From the NCBI RefSeq assembly GCF_008632335.1, contig NZ_VWXX01000009.1, positions 34,287-98,286 of the forward strand: 64,000 nt of DNA. Reading direction: 5' to 3'. This document shows, piece by piece, positions 52,672 to 63,338 of the stretch. The DNA is from Thiohalocapsa marina. Lineage in GTDB: Bacteria; Pseudomonadota; Gammaproteobacteria; Chromatiales; Chromatiaceae. Made by a program: the position numbers and the translations under genes. The notes under the pieces were generated by a model. The model was not told the DNA's origin and searched no databases. It saw nothing but the letters and a program-made list of their open reading frames with translations. The first letter of the stretch is position 1, and every line of letters starts with the position of its first letter.

Positions 52672-53730
52672 TTACTTGACGAAGCTGAGCGCGGCCTGAA
52701 CCTTCTCGGTCACCGCCGCGGGCAGCGGGATGTAACCCAGACCATCCGCCTGGCCCTGGGCCTCGTCGCTGGTCAGGTAGTTGACGAGCTTGTGCAGGGC
52801 CTCGGCCTTGTCATCGTCCTGATCGTGGTAGAGCAGCAGCCAGGTCATGCTGACGATCGGATAGTCGTCCGCGCCCTCCGGGTCCCAGGCCCAGGCGCGC
52901 AGGTCCGGCGCACCGCTGACGGGCAGGGTCGCATCCGGGAAGCGGATGCTGGCCAGGGTCGCGGCGCCACCCTCGGGGCCCGGGGCAATGAACTTGCCCT
53001 GCTGGTTCTCCAGCAGCGCGGTGGGCTGGCCGGTGAGCTTGGCGAAGCCATACTCGATGTAGCCGATGGAACCCGGAATCTGCTTGATCTGGGCCGTGAC
53101 ACCGTCGTTCTTCGGCGCCTTGATGATCTTGTCGCTGCTCGGCCAATTGGGTGCCTTGGCCTTACCGACGGTGTTCTTGAACTCCTCGCTGACGGCGGAG
53201 AGGTGGCCGGTGAAGACGTAGCTGGTGCCGGAGGAATCCGAACGCACCACCACGGTGATTGCCTCGTCCGGCAGCTCGACGCCGGGGTTGGCGGCAACGA
53301 TCTTCGGATCGTTCCAGCGGGTGATGGTGCCGCCGAAGATGGCGGGATAGACGTCGCGCGGCAGGCGCAGCTCATCCACGCCCTCCAGGTTGTAGGCAAT
53401 CACCACCTCGCCGGCGGTCATCGGCAGCAGCACCACGCCCTGCTCGACCTTAGCGATCTCCTCGTCGTTCATGGCCGCGTCGGAGCCGGCAAAGTCCACG
53501 ACACCATTGATCAGATCCTGGATGCCGGCACCGCTGCCCTTCGACTGATAGTCGACACGGATGCCCTTGGTCTCCTTGGAGAAATCCTTGAACCACTTGG
53601 CGTAGATCGGCGCCGGGAAGCTGGCGCCCGAGCCGTTGAGCTTGACGTCGGCGAAGGCAGCCGGCGCCGACAGCATGGCAACGACTGAGCCGACCAAGGC
53701 TGCGGAGGTGAACAGGCGTGGGGAAGTCAT
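52672..53730 (-). CDS. pstS: Phosphate-binding protein PstS (first in the operon)
   Basis: 352 residues with a signal peptide ending AFA/DVKL. Phosphate-site motifs: GSGASFPAPIYAKWF, DFAGSDAAMNDE and VVRSDSSGTSYVF. This one is closest to the classic periplasmic PstS and is first gene behind the Pho promoter, so it is likely the main phosphate receptor for PstCAB. A GGAG lies before ATG 53730. Confidence 0.95.
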   Translation of the reverse strand: MTSPRLFTSAALVGSVVAMLSAPAAFADVKLNGSGASFPAPIYAKWFKDFSKETKGIRVDYQSKGSGAGIQDLINGVVDFAGSDAAMNDEEIAKVEQGVVLLPMTAGEVVIAYNLEGVDELRLPRDVYPAIFGGTITRWNDPKIVAANPGVELPDEAITVVVRSDSSGTSYVFTGHLSAVSEEFKNTVGKAKAPNWPSSDKIIKAPKNDGVTAQIKQIPGSIGYIEYGFAKLTGQPTALLENQQGKFIAPGPEGGAATLASIRFPDATLPVSGAPDLRAWAWDPEGADDYPIVSMTWLLLYHDQDDDKAEALHKLVNYLTSDEAQGQADGLGYIPLPAAVTEKVQAALSFVK

Positions 53731-53778
53731 GTGTCAGGAGACTCCTAATCGGGAGGTGTAGATCTGAAGAGTCCTGCA

Positions 53779-53824
53779 ATTATGTCAGCCCGGTCCTGAC
53801 ACTTTGGTGAAGCTTTCATGACAA
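53779..53824 (-). promoter_or_regulatory. PhoB-controlled promoter of the pst operon
   Basis: On the minus strand three heptamers lie at exact 11 bp intervals: TTGTCAT (53824-53818), GCTTCAC (53813-53807) and GTGTCAG (53802-53796). They are followed by 11 bases and the -10 box CATAAT (53784-53779). This is the layout of PhoB-activated promoters, where PhoB sites replace the -35. The predicted start is about 40 bases before the pstS ATG. Confidence 0.85.
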
Positions 53825-53983
53825 TTTTGTTGCAACGGCTCGCCGCCGACTGAGCCAGCCCCTGCCTCAAAGCATATGGCGGAGATCCGGGTGCAGTCTA
53901 TTTAATATGCAGAGTTTTCTGACTTGGGTGCAGTCGTCGATCGCGTGGTGCCCGAGGCGCTGACGCCTCCTGCTTAGGCAGGC

Positions 53984-54067
53984 GCTGATTTATTCGGCAT
54001 TTTGCGTGATTCAGAAACCGCGTTTTCGGAACGCCGGGGTTTTTTGGCCAGGATAGCCCAGATCAGG
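53984..54067 (+). repeat. Shortened copy of the MITE-like dispersed repeat
   Basis: It begins GCTGATTTATT, then shares GATTCAGAAACCGCGTTTTCG and TTGGCCAGGA with the fuller copies, but lacks the two central hairpins. It lies between the Pho promoter of pst and the 3' end of the SulP gene. Confidence 0.7.
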
Positions 54068-54101
54068 CATCTCGCTGGCGACTGGTCGCCGACGTGCGTC
54101 C

Positions 54102-56195
54102 TCAGGCCGTGCGTGCGGCGTTGCTGTCAAAGCGGCCGAGCAGGTCCTGCAGCGCGGCCTCCTTGGTGGGATAGAAGCGGTCACGGCCGATCTCGTCGAC
54201 CAGCCCGGTGCGCTCGAACACCGACATCACCTGGTGCTTCAGGCCACTGAAGTACAGGGTCACGCCGTTGTCCTCGAGCTGCTTGATCACCTCGCGCACC
54301 TTCTCCTCGCCCGAGGCATCGATCTCGTTGATGCCGCTGCCGATCATCAGGATCACCTTCGCCTGCGGGAAGTCGCCGACCGCCTCGATCACGATGTCCT
54401 CGAAATAGGCGACGGTCGAGAACACCAGTGAGCCGTCGAAGCGTACCGGCACCACGGTCTGGCTGATCGGCTCGAGCCGGTGGGCGCGGATGCCGCTGAG
54501 CGAGCCGTCCGGCTTGCGAGCGACGATCTCGGCGCGTGGCCGCATGCTCTTGAACAGAAAGGCGAGCACGGTGAGCACGATGCCGAACAGGATGCCGTTG
54601 GCGATCGCCGGCGCCATCGCCAGGGTGGCAAAGAAGGTGGCGATGCCGATCAGCGCGCCGGAGCGGTCGAAGCGCCAGGCGTGGCGCAGCGGGGCGATCC
54701 GGATCAGGCTGAACACCGCCATCATGACGATCACCGCCAGCACCGACTGCGGCAGGTTGTACAGGTAGGGGGTGAAAAACAGCAGCACCAGCACCACGGC
54801 GAGCGCGCTGATGATCGCGAACAGGCCGGTGGTCGCGCCGGTCTTGGCGGCCACCGCCGAGCGCGAGAAGGAGCCGCTCACGGTATACGAGCTGAAGAAG
54901 CTGCCGACGATGTTGGCCAGGCCCTGGCCAACCAACTCCTTGCTCGCGTCGACGCGCTCGCCGGTGCTGGTGGCGATCGCCTTGGAGATCGAGGTCGCCT
55001 CCATGAAGCCGATCAGCGCCATCACGATGGCCGCGGGCAGCAACGCCAGCATCAGATCCCATTGCAGGCTGGGTACCTGGAACGAGGGCAGCCCCTGCGG
55101 GATCTCGCCGACCACGGCACCGCCCGAGGAGAGCGTGACCTGGCCGTCGCTTAGCCCGGCGAAGTGCCAGGTGCGGCCATCGCCCGACACCTGCGGCGGC
55201 AGCGCCCCAGGGTGGAAGAAGCGCAGGCCGTCGGCGTGCTCGGCACCCTCCAGGGTCAGCGCGTGCAGATCCACCCGCCGGGCGTTGTTCAGCCGCTTGA
55301 GGTTCTCGAGCTGGTACTCGAGCAGGTGGATCTCGCCGGCGAGCTGCGAGGCGCGTGCGAAGGCCTGCGGGTCGTTCTCGGCCTCCAGACGGTGCATCTC
55401 GCGCGACTTGGCGGCGATGGTCTCGGTGCGCAGATCGATCTGGCGCTGTGCCTCACCGAACGCCTGGATGGTCGCCGCGGCCTCGATGTCCTGGATGGCG
55501 TCGAGCGGCACGGTGGTCTTGTGCTCGTAGCCGACCAGACCGGCCAGCACGGTGCTGGCCAGCACCGCAATCAGCACCCCGGGGGCCTTCGGGAAGAAGC
55601 GCTTGAGGCCGACGATCAGCACATAGGCGCCAGCGGCGAACAGCAGGGTCGGCCAATGGGTGGCGCCGACCTGCTCGACCACCCGCCACAGATCGGCCAG
55701 GTAGTTGTCGGAGCGAGGGAAGGGCACGCCGATGATCTTGCTCAGCTGCGACAGGCCGATGATCAGGGCGGCGGCGTTGGTGAAGCCGACGATCACCGGG
55801 CTTGAGAGCAGGTTGACGATGGCACCGAGCTTGAACAGGCCGAGCGCGAGCCGCAGCATGCCGACCATTAGCGCGAGCATCACCGACAGCTCGATAAAGC
55901 CGGCGCTGCCGGGGGCGGCGAACGGGATGACTGCCGCTGCCGACATGATCGAGAGCATCGCTACCGGCCCGGTGTGCAGCTGACTGCACGAGCCCCAGAG
56001 CGAGGCGACGATCACCGGCAGGAAGGAGGCGTAGAGCCCGTACACCACCGGCAGGCCGGCGAGCTGCGCATAGGCCATGCTCTGCGGCACCAGCACCAGG
56101 GCGACAGTGATGCCGGCGATCAGGTCGGCGCGGACCTGATCGCGACGCATCGGGAACCAGCGCAGGAACGGCAGCAAGGCGTGCAAGGCATTCAT
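54102..56195 (-). CDS. SulP-family anion transporter with STAS domain and an extra coiled-coil insert
   Basis: 697 residues. The N-terminal signature LIAGITVALVLVPQSMAYAQLAGLPVVYGLYAS is that of SulP proteins, and the C-terminal STAS domain (about 570-690, with INEIDASGEEKVREVI) is complete. SulP proteins move sulfate, bicarbonate or other anions across the inner membrane. Between about residues 225 and 360, before VVGEIPQGLPSF, there is a ~120-residue insert, mostly charged and probably coiled coil (TIAAKSREMHRLEAENDPQ, LEYQLENLKRLNNA), which common bacterial SulP transporters lack. It is a single-gene unit with no linked sulfur genes. Substrate not predictable. Confidence 0.9.
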   Translation of the reverse strand: MNALHALLPFLRWFPMRRDQVRADLIAGITVALVLVPQSMAYAQLAGLPVVYGLYASFLPVIVASLWGSCSQLHTGPVAMLSIMSAAAVIPFAAPGSAGFIELSVMLALMVGMLRLALGLFKLGAIVNLLSSPVIVGFTNAAALIIGLSQLSKIIGVPFPRSDNYLADLWRVVEQVGATHWPTLLFAAGAYVLIVGLKRFFPKAPGVLIAVLASTVLAGLVGYEHKTTVPLDAIQDIEAAATIQAFGEAQRQIDLRTETIAAKSREMHRLEAENDPQAFARASQLAGEIHLLEYQLENLKRLNNARRVDLHALTLEGAEHADGLRFFHPGALPPQVSGDGRTWHFAGLSDGQVTLSSGGAVVGEIPQGLPSFQVPSLQWDLMLALLPAAIVMALIGFMEATSISKAIATSTGERVDASKELVGQGLANIVGSFFSSYTVSGSFSRSAVAAKTGATTGLFAIISALAVVLVLLFFTPYLYNLPQSVLAVIVMMAVFSLIRIAPLRHAWRFDRSGALIGIATFFATLAMAPAIANGILFGIVLTVLAFLFKSMRPRAEIVARKPDGSLSGIRAHRLEPISQTVVPVRFDGSLVFSTVAYFEDIVIEAVGDFPQAKVILMIGSGINEIDASGEEKVREVIKQLEDNGVTLYFSGLKHQVMSVFERTGLVDEIGRDRFYPTKEAALQDLLGRFDSNAARTA

Positions 56196-56665
56196 CGGAG
56201 CATTTCCCCTCTACACCAGGTGGGGCAGGCGCCGACCGCCATGGCGTCAGCGGCATGGCCTGCGCGGCGATCGGCGTGCAGGGCCAGATAGACAGGCGAA
56301 CAGTCTACTGAACGGCTGGGTTAGGGTCTAATCAATGACTGGAATACCAGCAATGGCAGATCGTCTATACGCGGCCGTTAGCGGGGGCTCCGGGGACGGT
56401 ATACTTATCATGGAGTTCACTTCAGCGTGCGGCCCGATTCCCCCGGCGAGATCGACACCAGCCACACTGAAGCCAAGTTCCCGATACTGCATCTTTAATT
56501 CAGACACCAGCCGTACGGATGCCAGGTTCCGTATGCTGCACCTGTAATTTGCGGGGCTCGGCGCGGGCACCCTCTGCAGGCATCGCGCGATATGCGACAA
56601 TTGGCGCCCTGAATTTCGACCGGTTAAACCGCCGGCACCGCCCGTACAGCCACCGACAGACCACC
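56196..56665. other. Intergenic region with a short imperfect direct repeat
   Basis: 470 bases between the divergent SulP and mfd genes. Bases 56473-56501 and 56522-56549 are an imperfect ~29-base direct repeat (GCCAAGTTCCCGATACTGCA and GCCAGGTTCCGTATGCTGCA, then C-T-x-TAATT). No convincing gene; short frames across it look random. Promoters for both flanking genes should be here. Confidence 0.5.
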
Positions 56666-59600
56666 GTGCATCCACCGACTGCGCCCGCCCCCAGCCCCGA
56701 TATCCATCCCGCCGATCCCGTGCCGGACCCGTCCGCCTCCGCGGTCGATCCGCCCTGGCCGCAACGTCCGGGTGAGCGCTTGCTGTGGGGTCGTCTCTAC
56801 GGCAGTGCGCCGGCGCTGGCCATTGCCTCTGCGGCACGCAAGGCTGGGCGACCGCTCATCGTCGTGGCCGCGGACATGCAGTCGGCAACGCGGCTGCGCG
56901 ATGAACTGAGCTTCTTTCTGCGGGGCAGTGAGCTGCCGATCCTGGGCTTTCCGGACTGGGAAACCCTGCCCTACGATGTCTTCTCCCCGCTGCCGGAGCT
57001 GGTGTCCGAGCGCCTGCTCACGCTACACCGGCTGCCGGCGCTGACCCGCGGCATCCTGGTGGTGCCGGTGGGCACCCTGCTGCAGCGGCTGCCGCCGCGG
57101 GACTACGTGGACGGCCACTCGCTGGTGCTGGGCGTCGGCGACCGGATGGACCTGGATGCCACACGCCGCCGGCTGGAGCGCTCCGGCTATCAATGCGTCT
57201 CGCAGGTCATCGCCCACGGCGAGTTTGCGGTGCGCGGCGAGCTGCTGGACATCTTCCCCATGGGCAGCGATCAGCCATTGCGCATCGACCTGTTCGATGA
57301 CGAGGTGGAATCCATCCGCACCTTCGATCCGGACAGCCAGCGTTCCGTCGACAAGCTGGACCAGGTGCGCATGCTGCCGGCGCGGGAGTTTCCCTTTACC
57401 GAAGAAGCCATCAGCGCCTTCCGCCAGCGCTGGCGCGCCACCATCGATGCCGACCCCAAGGCCAGCCTGATCTATCGCGACGTCTCCGACGGCCGCATGC
57501 CGGGCGGCCTGGAGTACTACCTGCCGCTGTTTTTCGACGCCACCGCGACCCTGTTCGATTATCTGCCGGAGGGCACGCTGGCGTTCGAGTCCGACGACGC
57601 CCGCGAGGCCGCCGGGGCGGCGTTGGCCGCCATCGCCGAGCGCTACGAGCAACGCCGGCATGACCCGGAGCGTCCGCTGCTGCCGCCGAGCCGCCTGTAC
57701 CTGGACACCGACGAGCTCGCCGGCCGGCTCAACGGCATGGCTGGCGTCTGCTGGCAGGGCCACGAGGTGGCGCAGCGGCGCAAGGGCTACGGCGCCGTGT
57801 GCAACTTTGCCACCGGCACCCTGCCGGCGCTGGGCATCCAGGCCCGTGCCGCGGATCCAGCGGCCCACCTCAGGGCCTTTGTCGCCGGTGCCGATGCAGA
57901 CCAGCCGGGCCGCCGCGTGCTGTTCGTGGCGGAGAGCACCGGCCGCCGCGAGATGCTGCTGGAGAATCTGCGCGGCTTTCGCATCCAGCCCAGGGCGGTG
58001 GATGGCTGGCGTGACTTTGTCGATGGCGACATGGCCCTGGGCATCACCATCGCCCCGCTGGAACAGCCTCTGCTGCTGGACCAGGACAGCGGAATACAGC
58101 TCGCCCTGATCACCGAGACCCAGCTCTACGGCGAGCGGGTGCGCCAGGAGCGCCGGCGCAAGACCCGCGAGCGCGACGGCGATGCCGTGGTGCGCAACCT
58201 CACCGAGCTGCACGAAGGCGCGCCGGTAGTGCATGAGGAGCACGGCGTCGGCCGCTTTCTGGGCCTGCAGACCATCGCGGTGGGCGGCAGCCGCGCCGAG
58301 TTCCTGGCCCTGGAATATGCCCGCGGCGACAAGCTCTACGTGCCGGTCAGCTCGCTGCACCTGATCTCGCGCTACACCGGCTCGGCGCCGGAAAACGCGC
58401 CGCTGCACCGCCTCGGCACCGATCAGTGGGACAAGGTCAAGCGCAAGGCCGCGCAGAAGGCGCGCGACGTGGCCGCCGAGCTGCTGGATATCTACGCCCG
58501 CCGCGCCGCCCGCCAGGGCGTCGCCTTCCCGGACCCGGGGGCAGACTACGCGGACTTCGCCACTGCCTTCGAGTTCGAGGAGACGCCGGACCAGCAGCGC
58601 GCCATCGAGGCCATCCTCAGCGACATGGCCAACACAAAGCCCATGGACCGCGTGGTCTGCGGCGATGTGGGCTTCGGCAAGACAGAGGTCGCCATGCGCG
58701 CGGCCTTCGTCGCCGTCAGCGGCGGGCGCCAGGTGGCCGTGCTGGTACCGACCACCCTGCTTGCGCAGCAGCATTTCCAGAACTTCTCCGACCGCTTCGC
58801 CGACTGGCCGGTCAAGGTCGAGAGCCTGTCGCGCTTCAAGACTGCGAAGGAGACCAAAGGGGTCACCGATGGACTGGCCAAGGGCACGGTGGACATCGTC
58901 GTCGGCACCCACAAGCTGCTGCAGTCCTCGGTGCGCTTCAAGAACCTGGGGCTGGTCATCATCGACGAAGAGCACCGGTTCGGGGTCAGACACAAGGAGC
59001 AGATCAAGAGCCTGCGCAGCGAGGTGGACGTGCTCACCCTCACGGCCACGCCCATCCCGCGCACGCTGAACATGGCCATGTCCGGCCTGCGCGACCTGTC
59101 CATCATCGCCACGCCGCCGGTGGAGCGCCACCCCATCAAGACCTTCGTCTCGCCCTGGAACGACGGTCTGATCCAGGAGGCCTGCCAGCGCGAGATCAAC
59201 CGCGGCGGCCAGGTCTACTTCCTGCACAACGAGGTGGAGACCATCGAGAACATGGCGCAGAAGGTGGAGGGGCTGGTGCCCGGCGCGCGGGTCGAATACG
59301 CCCACGGCCAGATGCGCGAGAAGGAGCTGGAGCGCGTCATGCGCGACTTCTACCACCGCCGCTTCAACCTGCTGGTCTGCACCACCATCGTCGAGAGCGG
59401 CATCGACGTACCCACCGCCAACACCATCATCATCAACCGGGCCGACAAGCTCGGTCTGGCGCAGCTGCACCAGTTGCGCGGCCGCGTCGGGCGCTCGCAC
59501 CACCGCGCCTATGCCTACCTGATCACGCCCCCGCCCAAGAGCCTGACCGAGGATGCCAAGAAGCGCCTGGAGGCCATCGAGTCGCTGGAGGACCTGGGCG

Positions 59601-60217
59601 CCGGCTTCACCCTGGCCACCCATGACCTGGAGATCCGCGGAGCGGGTGAGCTCCTGGGCGAGGAGCAATCGGGCCAGATCCACGAGATCGGCTTCACCCT
59701 CTACATGGACCTGCTCGAGCGTGCGGTGCAGGCGCTCAAGGCCGGCCGCACGCCGGAGCTGGACCGGCCGCTGGATCACGGCGCCGAGATCGACCTCGGC
59801 CTCCCGGCCCTGCTGCCGGACGACTACCTGCCCGACGTGCACACCCGCCTGGTGACCTACAAGCGCATCGCCAGCGCCGCCGATGCCGCCGAGCTGAAGG
59901 ACCTGCAAGTGGAAATGATCGACCGCTTCGGCCTGCTGCCGGAGCCCACCAAGGCCCTGTTCGAGATCACCGCCCTCAAGCTCAAGGTGCAGCCGCTCGG
60001 CATCCGCAAGATCGAGGCCGGCCCCAGCGGCGGGCGCATCCTGTTCGGCGAGCAACCCAACATCGACCACATGCGGCTGATCCGCCTGATCCAGTCCCGC
60101 CCCAAGGACTACAAGCTCGACCAGGCCGCCGGGGCGCTGCGCTTTACCCTGGACATGAGCGAGCCCGGCAAGCGCGCCGCACAGGTGGAGACGGTGATCG
60201 GGCAGTTGACGGGGTGA
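56666..60217 (+). CDS. mfd: Transcription-repair coupling factor
   Basis: About 1183 residues. It has the UvrB-like N-terminal module (FLRGSELPILGFPDWETLPYD), the RNA polymerase-interaction domain (HEEHGVGRFLGLQTI), then helicase motifs GDVGFGKTEVAMRAAF (Walker A), IIDEEHRFGVRHKE (motif II), TATPIPRTL, and the TRG motif; the C-terminal D7 domain is present. It removes stalled RNA polymerase and recruits UvrA. The start is uncertain: GTG 56666 gives a slightly extended Pro-rich N-terminus. It complements uvrD at 10.8 kb. Confidence 0.95.
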   Translation: MHPPTAPAPSPDIHPADPVPDPSASAVDPPWPQRPGERLLWGRLYGSAPALAIASAARKAGRPLIVVAADMQSATRLRDELSFFLRGSELPILGFPDWETLPYDVFSPLPELVSERLLTLHRLPALTRGILVVPVGTLLQRLPPRDYVDGHSLVLGVGDRMDLDATRRRLERSGYQCVSQVIAHGEFAVRGELLDIFPMGSDQPLRIDLFDDEVESIRTFDPDSQRSVDKLDQVRMLPAREFPFTEEAISAFRQRWRATIDADPKASLIYRDVSDGRMPGGLEYYLPLFFDATATLFDYLPEGTLAFESDDAREAAGAALAAIAERYEQRRHDPERPLLPPSRLYLDTDELAGRLNGMAGVCWQGHEVAQRRKGYGAVCNFATGTLPALGIQARAADPAAHLRAFVAGADADQPGRRVLFVAESTGRREMLLENLRGFRIQPRAVDGWRDFVDGDMALGITIAPLEQPLLLDQDSGIQLALITETQLYGERVRQERRRKTRERDGDAVVRNLTELHEGAPVVHEEHGVGRFLGLQTIAVGGSRAEFLALEYARGDKLYVPVSSLHLISRYTGSAPENAPLHRLGTDQWDKVKRKAAQKARDVAAELLDIYARRAARQGVAFPDPGADYADFATAFEFEETPDQQRAIEAILSDMANTKPMDRVVCGDVGFGKTEVAMRAAFVAVSGGRQVAVLVPTTLLAQQHFQNFSDRFADWPVKVESLSRFKTAKETKGVTDGLAKGTVDIVVGTHKLLQSSVRFKNLGLVIIDEEHRFGVRHKEQIKSLRSEVDVLTLTATPIPRTLNMAMSGLRDLSIIATPPVERHPIKTFVSPWNDGLIQEACQREINRGGQVYFLHNEVETIENMAQKVEGLVPGARVEYAHGQMREKELERVMRDFYHRRFNLLVCTTIVESGIDVPTANTIIINRADKLGLAQLHQLRGRVGRSHHRAYAYLITPPPKSLTEDAKKRLEAIESLEDLGAGFTLATHDLEIRGAGELLGEEQSGQIHEIGFTLYMDLLERAVQALKAGRTPELDRPLDHGAEIDLGLPALLPDDYLPDVHTRLVTYKRIASAADAAELKDLQVEMIDRFGLLPEPTKALFEITALKLKVQPLGIRKIEAGPSGGRILFGEQPNIDHMRLIRLIQSRPKDYKLDQAAGALRFTLDMSEPGKRAAQVETVIGQLTG

Positions 60218-60327
60218 TGAACGCATTCGCGCCACGGCAACGTCTGCGCAATGCAAAATAAGGAAATACAGTAAACTACGCAGACACGCGCAATCCTTGC
60301 GGGAATCGATTGGTAGCGAGTCGAGCC

Positions 60328-60843
60328 ATGAAACGGATCGAGCTTTTTATCGAATGGCTGATCTTCAGCAGTCGCTGGCTGCTGGCGCCCTTCTATCTCG
60401 GGCTGGTGCTCGCCATCGGCCTGCTGCTGGTGAAATTCATCAAGGAATTCATCAGTTTCGTGCCCCTGGTGTTCTACGGAGAGGGCAGCGACGTGATCAT
60501 CGGCCTGCTATCGCTGATCGACGTGGTGATGATCGCGAACCTGGTCCTGATCATCGTGCTGGCGGGCTACGAGAACTTCGTCTCGCGCATCGAGACCGGC
60601 AGCCACGAGGATCGCCCCAACTGGATGGGTCATGTCGGCTTCGCCGAGCTGAAGATGAAGCTCATCGGCTCCATCGTCGCCATCTCCGGCATCGAACTGC
60701 TCAAGGCCTTCATGTACGTCGACAATCTCACCACCGAACAACTCGCCTGGAAGGTCGGCATCCACATGACCTTCGTCGTCTCCGGCGTGCTGTTCGCGGT
60801 GATGGACCGCGTGGCCGCCGGCAAGAGCGGCGCGGAGCATTAG
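60328..60843 (+). CDS. UPF0114 (YqhA) family membrane protein
   Basis: 171 residues with four membrane segments. MKRIELFIEWLIFSSRWLLAP, LIDVVMIANLVLIIVLAGYENFVS (family signature region) and KLIGSIVAISGIELLKAF match YqhA/UPF0114. Function is not established. ATG 60328 is preferred over TTG 60310 by alignment with the family N-terminus. Confidence 0.9.
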   Translation: MKRIELFIEWLIFSSRWLLAPFYLGLVLAIGLLLVKFIKEFISFVPLVFYGEGSDVIIGLLSLIDVVMIANLVLIIVLAGYENFVSRIETGSHEDRPNWMGHVGFAELKMKLIGSIVAISGIELLKAFMYVDNLTTEQLAWKVGIHMTFVVSGVLFAVMDRVAAGKSGAEH

Positions 60844-60864
60844 CCAGGCGCCGGCCGATCGCCG

Positions 60865-61500
60865 GTGATGTCTCCGGACATGTCCGCGGACCCGAGCCGC
60901 CTCATTGCCGCCCTTGCGCGTGACCGGATCACCCTGGATCTGAGCACGCTCGACCTCTGCTTCCTCGCGGGCCTCTACCTGCGGTGCGCACTTTCCCGAG
61001 GTGGATCTCGCCCTGCGCCGTGGGCGACATGTCGAACGCGACGACGGCGCCGGTTCGACCAACGCATCGCCGCCGAGCAGGTCCGTACCAAGGTCGCCGA
61101 AGCGCTTCGGCGACTCGCCGATCTTGGCTTCATCGATGTACTGGACGACACCCGCTTGCGCCCGGCGTTGATGCGATTCGCGGAGCCGGTCCGTGATCTG
61201 AGCGACCCGCGAGCGGGCCGATGAGCTGCGCCGCCGCCTGGCCGAGGCCGAACAGGCACAGCGCAAGGCACGGCAGCAGCTGGCCGATGCCGAGTCGCAG
61301 TTGTCCCGCGTCTGCGATGAACTCCACAGGAAGGAGGCCCAGCAGCAGACCCTGACAACGGAACTCGACGCCGCCGAGGACTGGCTCCGGCGTCTCCGGC
61401 AGGCCCTGCAGGCGGCAGCGGCAGTCACGCGCCGCCAGGCCGAGCTGTCTGCGGCCGAAGCTGCGGCGCACACCGACGCAGCCGATGTCGGTCGCGGTCC
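60865..61500 (+). pseudogene. Scrambled remnant of a mukF-mukE-mukB-type condensin operon
   Basis: Three pieces in different frames. First, MSADPSRLIAALARDRITLD and LSTLDLCFLAGLYLR (from ~60880) resemble the MukF N-terminus. Second, from ~60986 in another frame, AHFPEVDLALRRGRHVERDD parallels E. coli MukE WPEVAFALRKGRHI; then in the first frame EQVRTKVAEALRRLADLGFI and RFAEPVRDLSDP parallel the MukE C-terminus. Third, after a stop, from 61202 a coiled coil (ERADELRRRLAEAEQAQRKA ... LDAAEDWLRRLRQALQ) suits MukB. The order F-E-B is that of the operon. All ATPase motifs of MukB are missing. The residual frames are not functional. Confidence 0.6.
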
Positions 61501-61505
61501 GCCAG

Positions 61506-61560
61506 GCAATGGCGGGGCAGGAAGCCCCGCCATTTCTGGCAGCGCAAGCCACTGAAACCG
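61506..61560 (+). repeat. Partial copy of the dispersed hairpin repeat
   Basis: A perfect 10-bp hairpin (ATGGCGGGGC / GCCCCGCCAT, loop AGGAA) followed by CTGGCAGCGCAAGCCACTGA, which matches the second-hairpin half of the fuller copies. It closes the muk remnant and precedes the 3' end of gdhA. Confidence 0.65.
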
Positions 61561-61610
61561 GGCGCTCAGGGCGGTTTGGATTTCCTATCCGTATCAGACA
61601 GTGACGAGGC

Positions 61611-63201
<1,591 letters not shown>

Positions 63202-63338
63202 GCTGATTTATTCAGCATTTCCCGCGCAGGGCAGGATGCCCTGCCATTTTTAGCGGCGCAAGCCACTGAAAATTAAGCGATTCAGAAACTGTGCTCTCGA
63301 ATCGAACGCTGAATCTTGCCCAGGAGGCCAACAGATCT
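63202..63338 (+). repeat. MITE-like dispersed repeat, second full copy
   Basis: It starts GCTGATTTATTCAGCATTTC and ends near CCAGGAGGCCAACAGATC. The first hairpin GCAGGGCA/TGCCCTGC (63226-63244) differs from the copy at 8999 by a paired change that keeps the stem. The second hairpin (around 63246-63272) carries one mismatch and one G-U-type change. Confidence 0.75.

Noticed and set aside
56328..56837. Minus-strand open frame over the sulP-mfd intergenic region
   Set aside because: No conserved features, and it overlaps the N-terminus of mfd.
57023..60256. Long open frame of about 1077 codons on the minus strand opposite mfd
   Set aside because: Complementary to the well-conserved mfd coding sequence; no domain signatures; typical of high-GC antisense frames.
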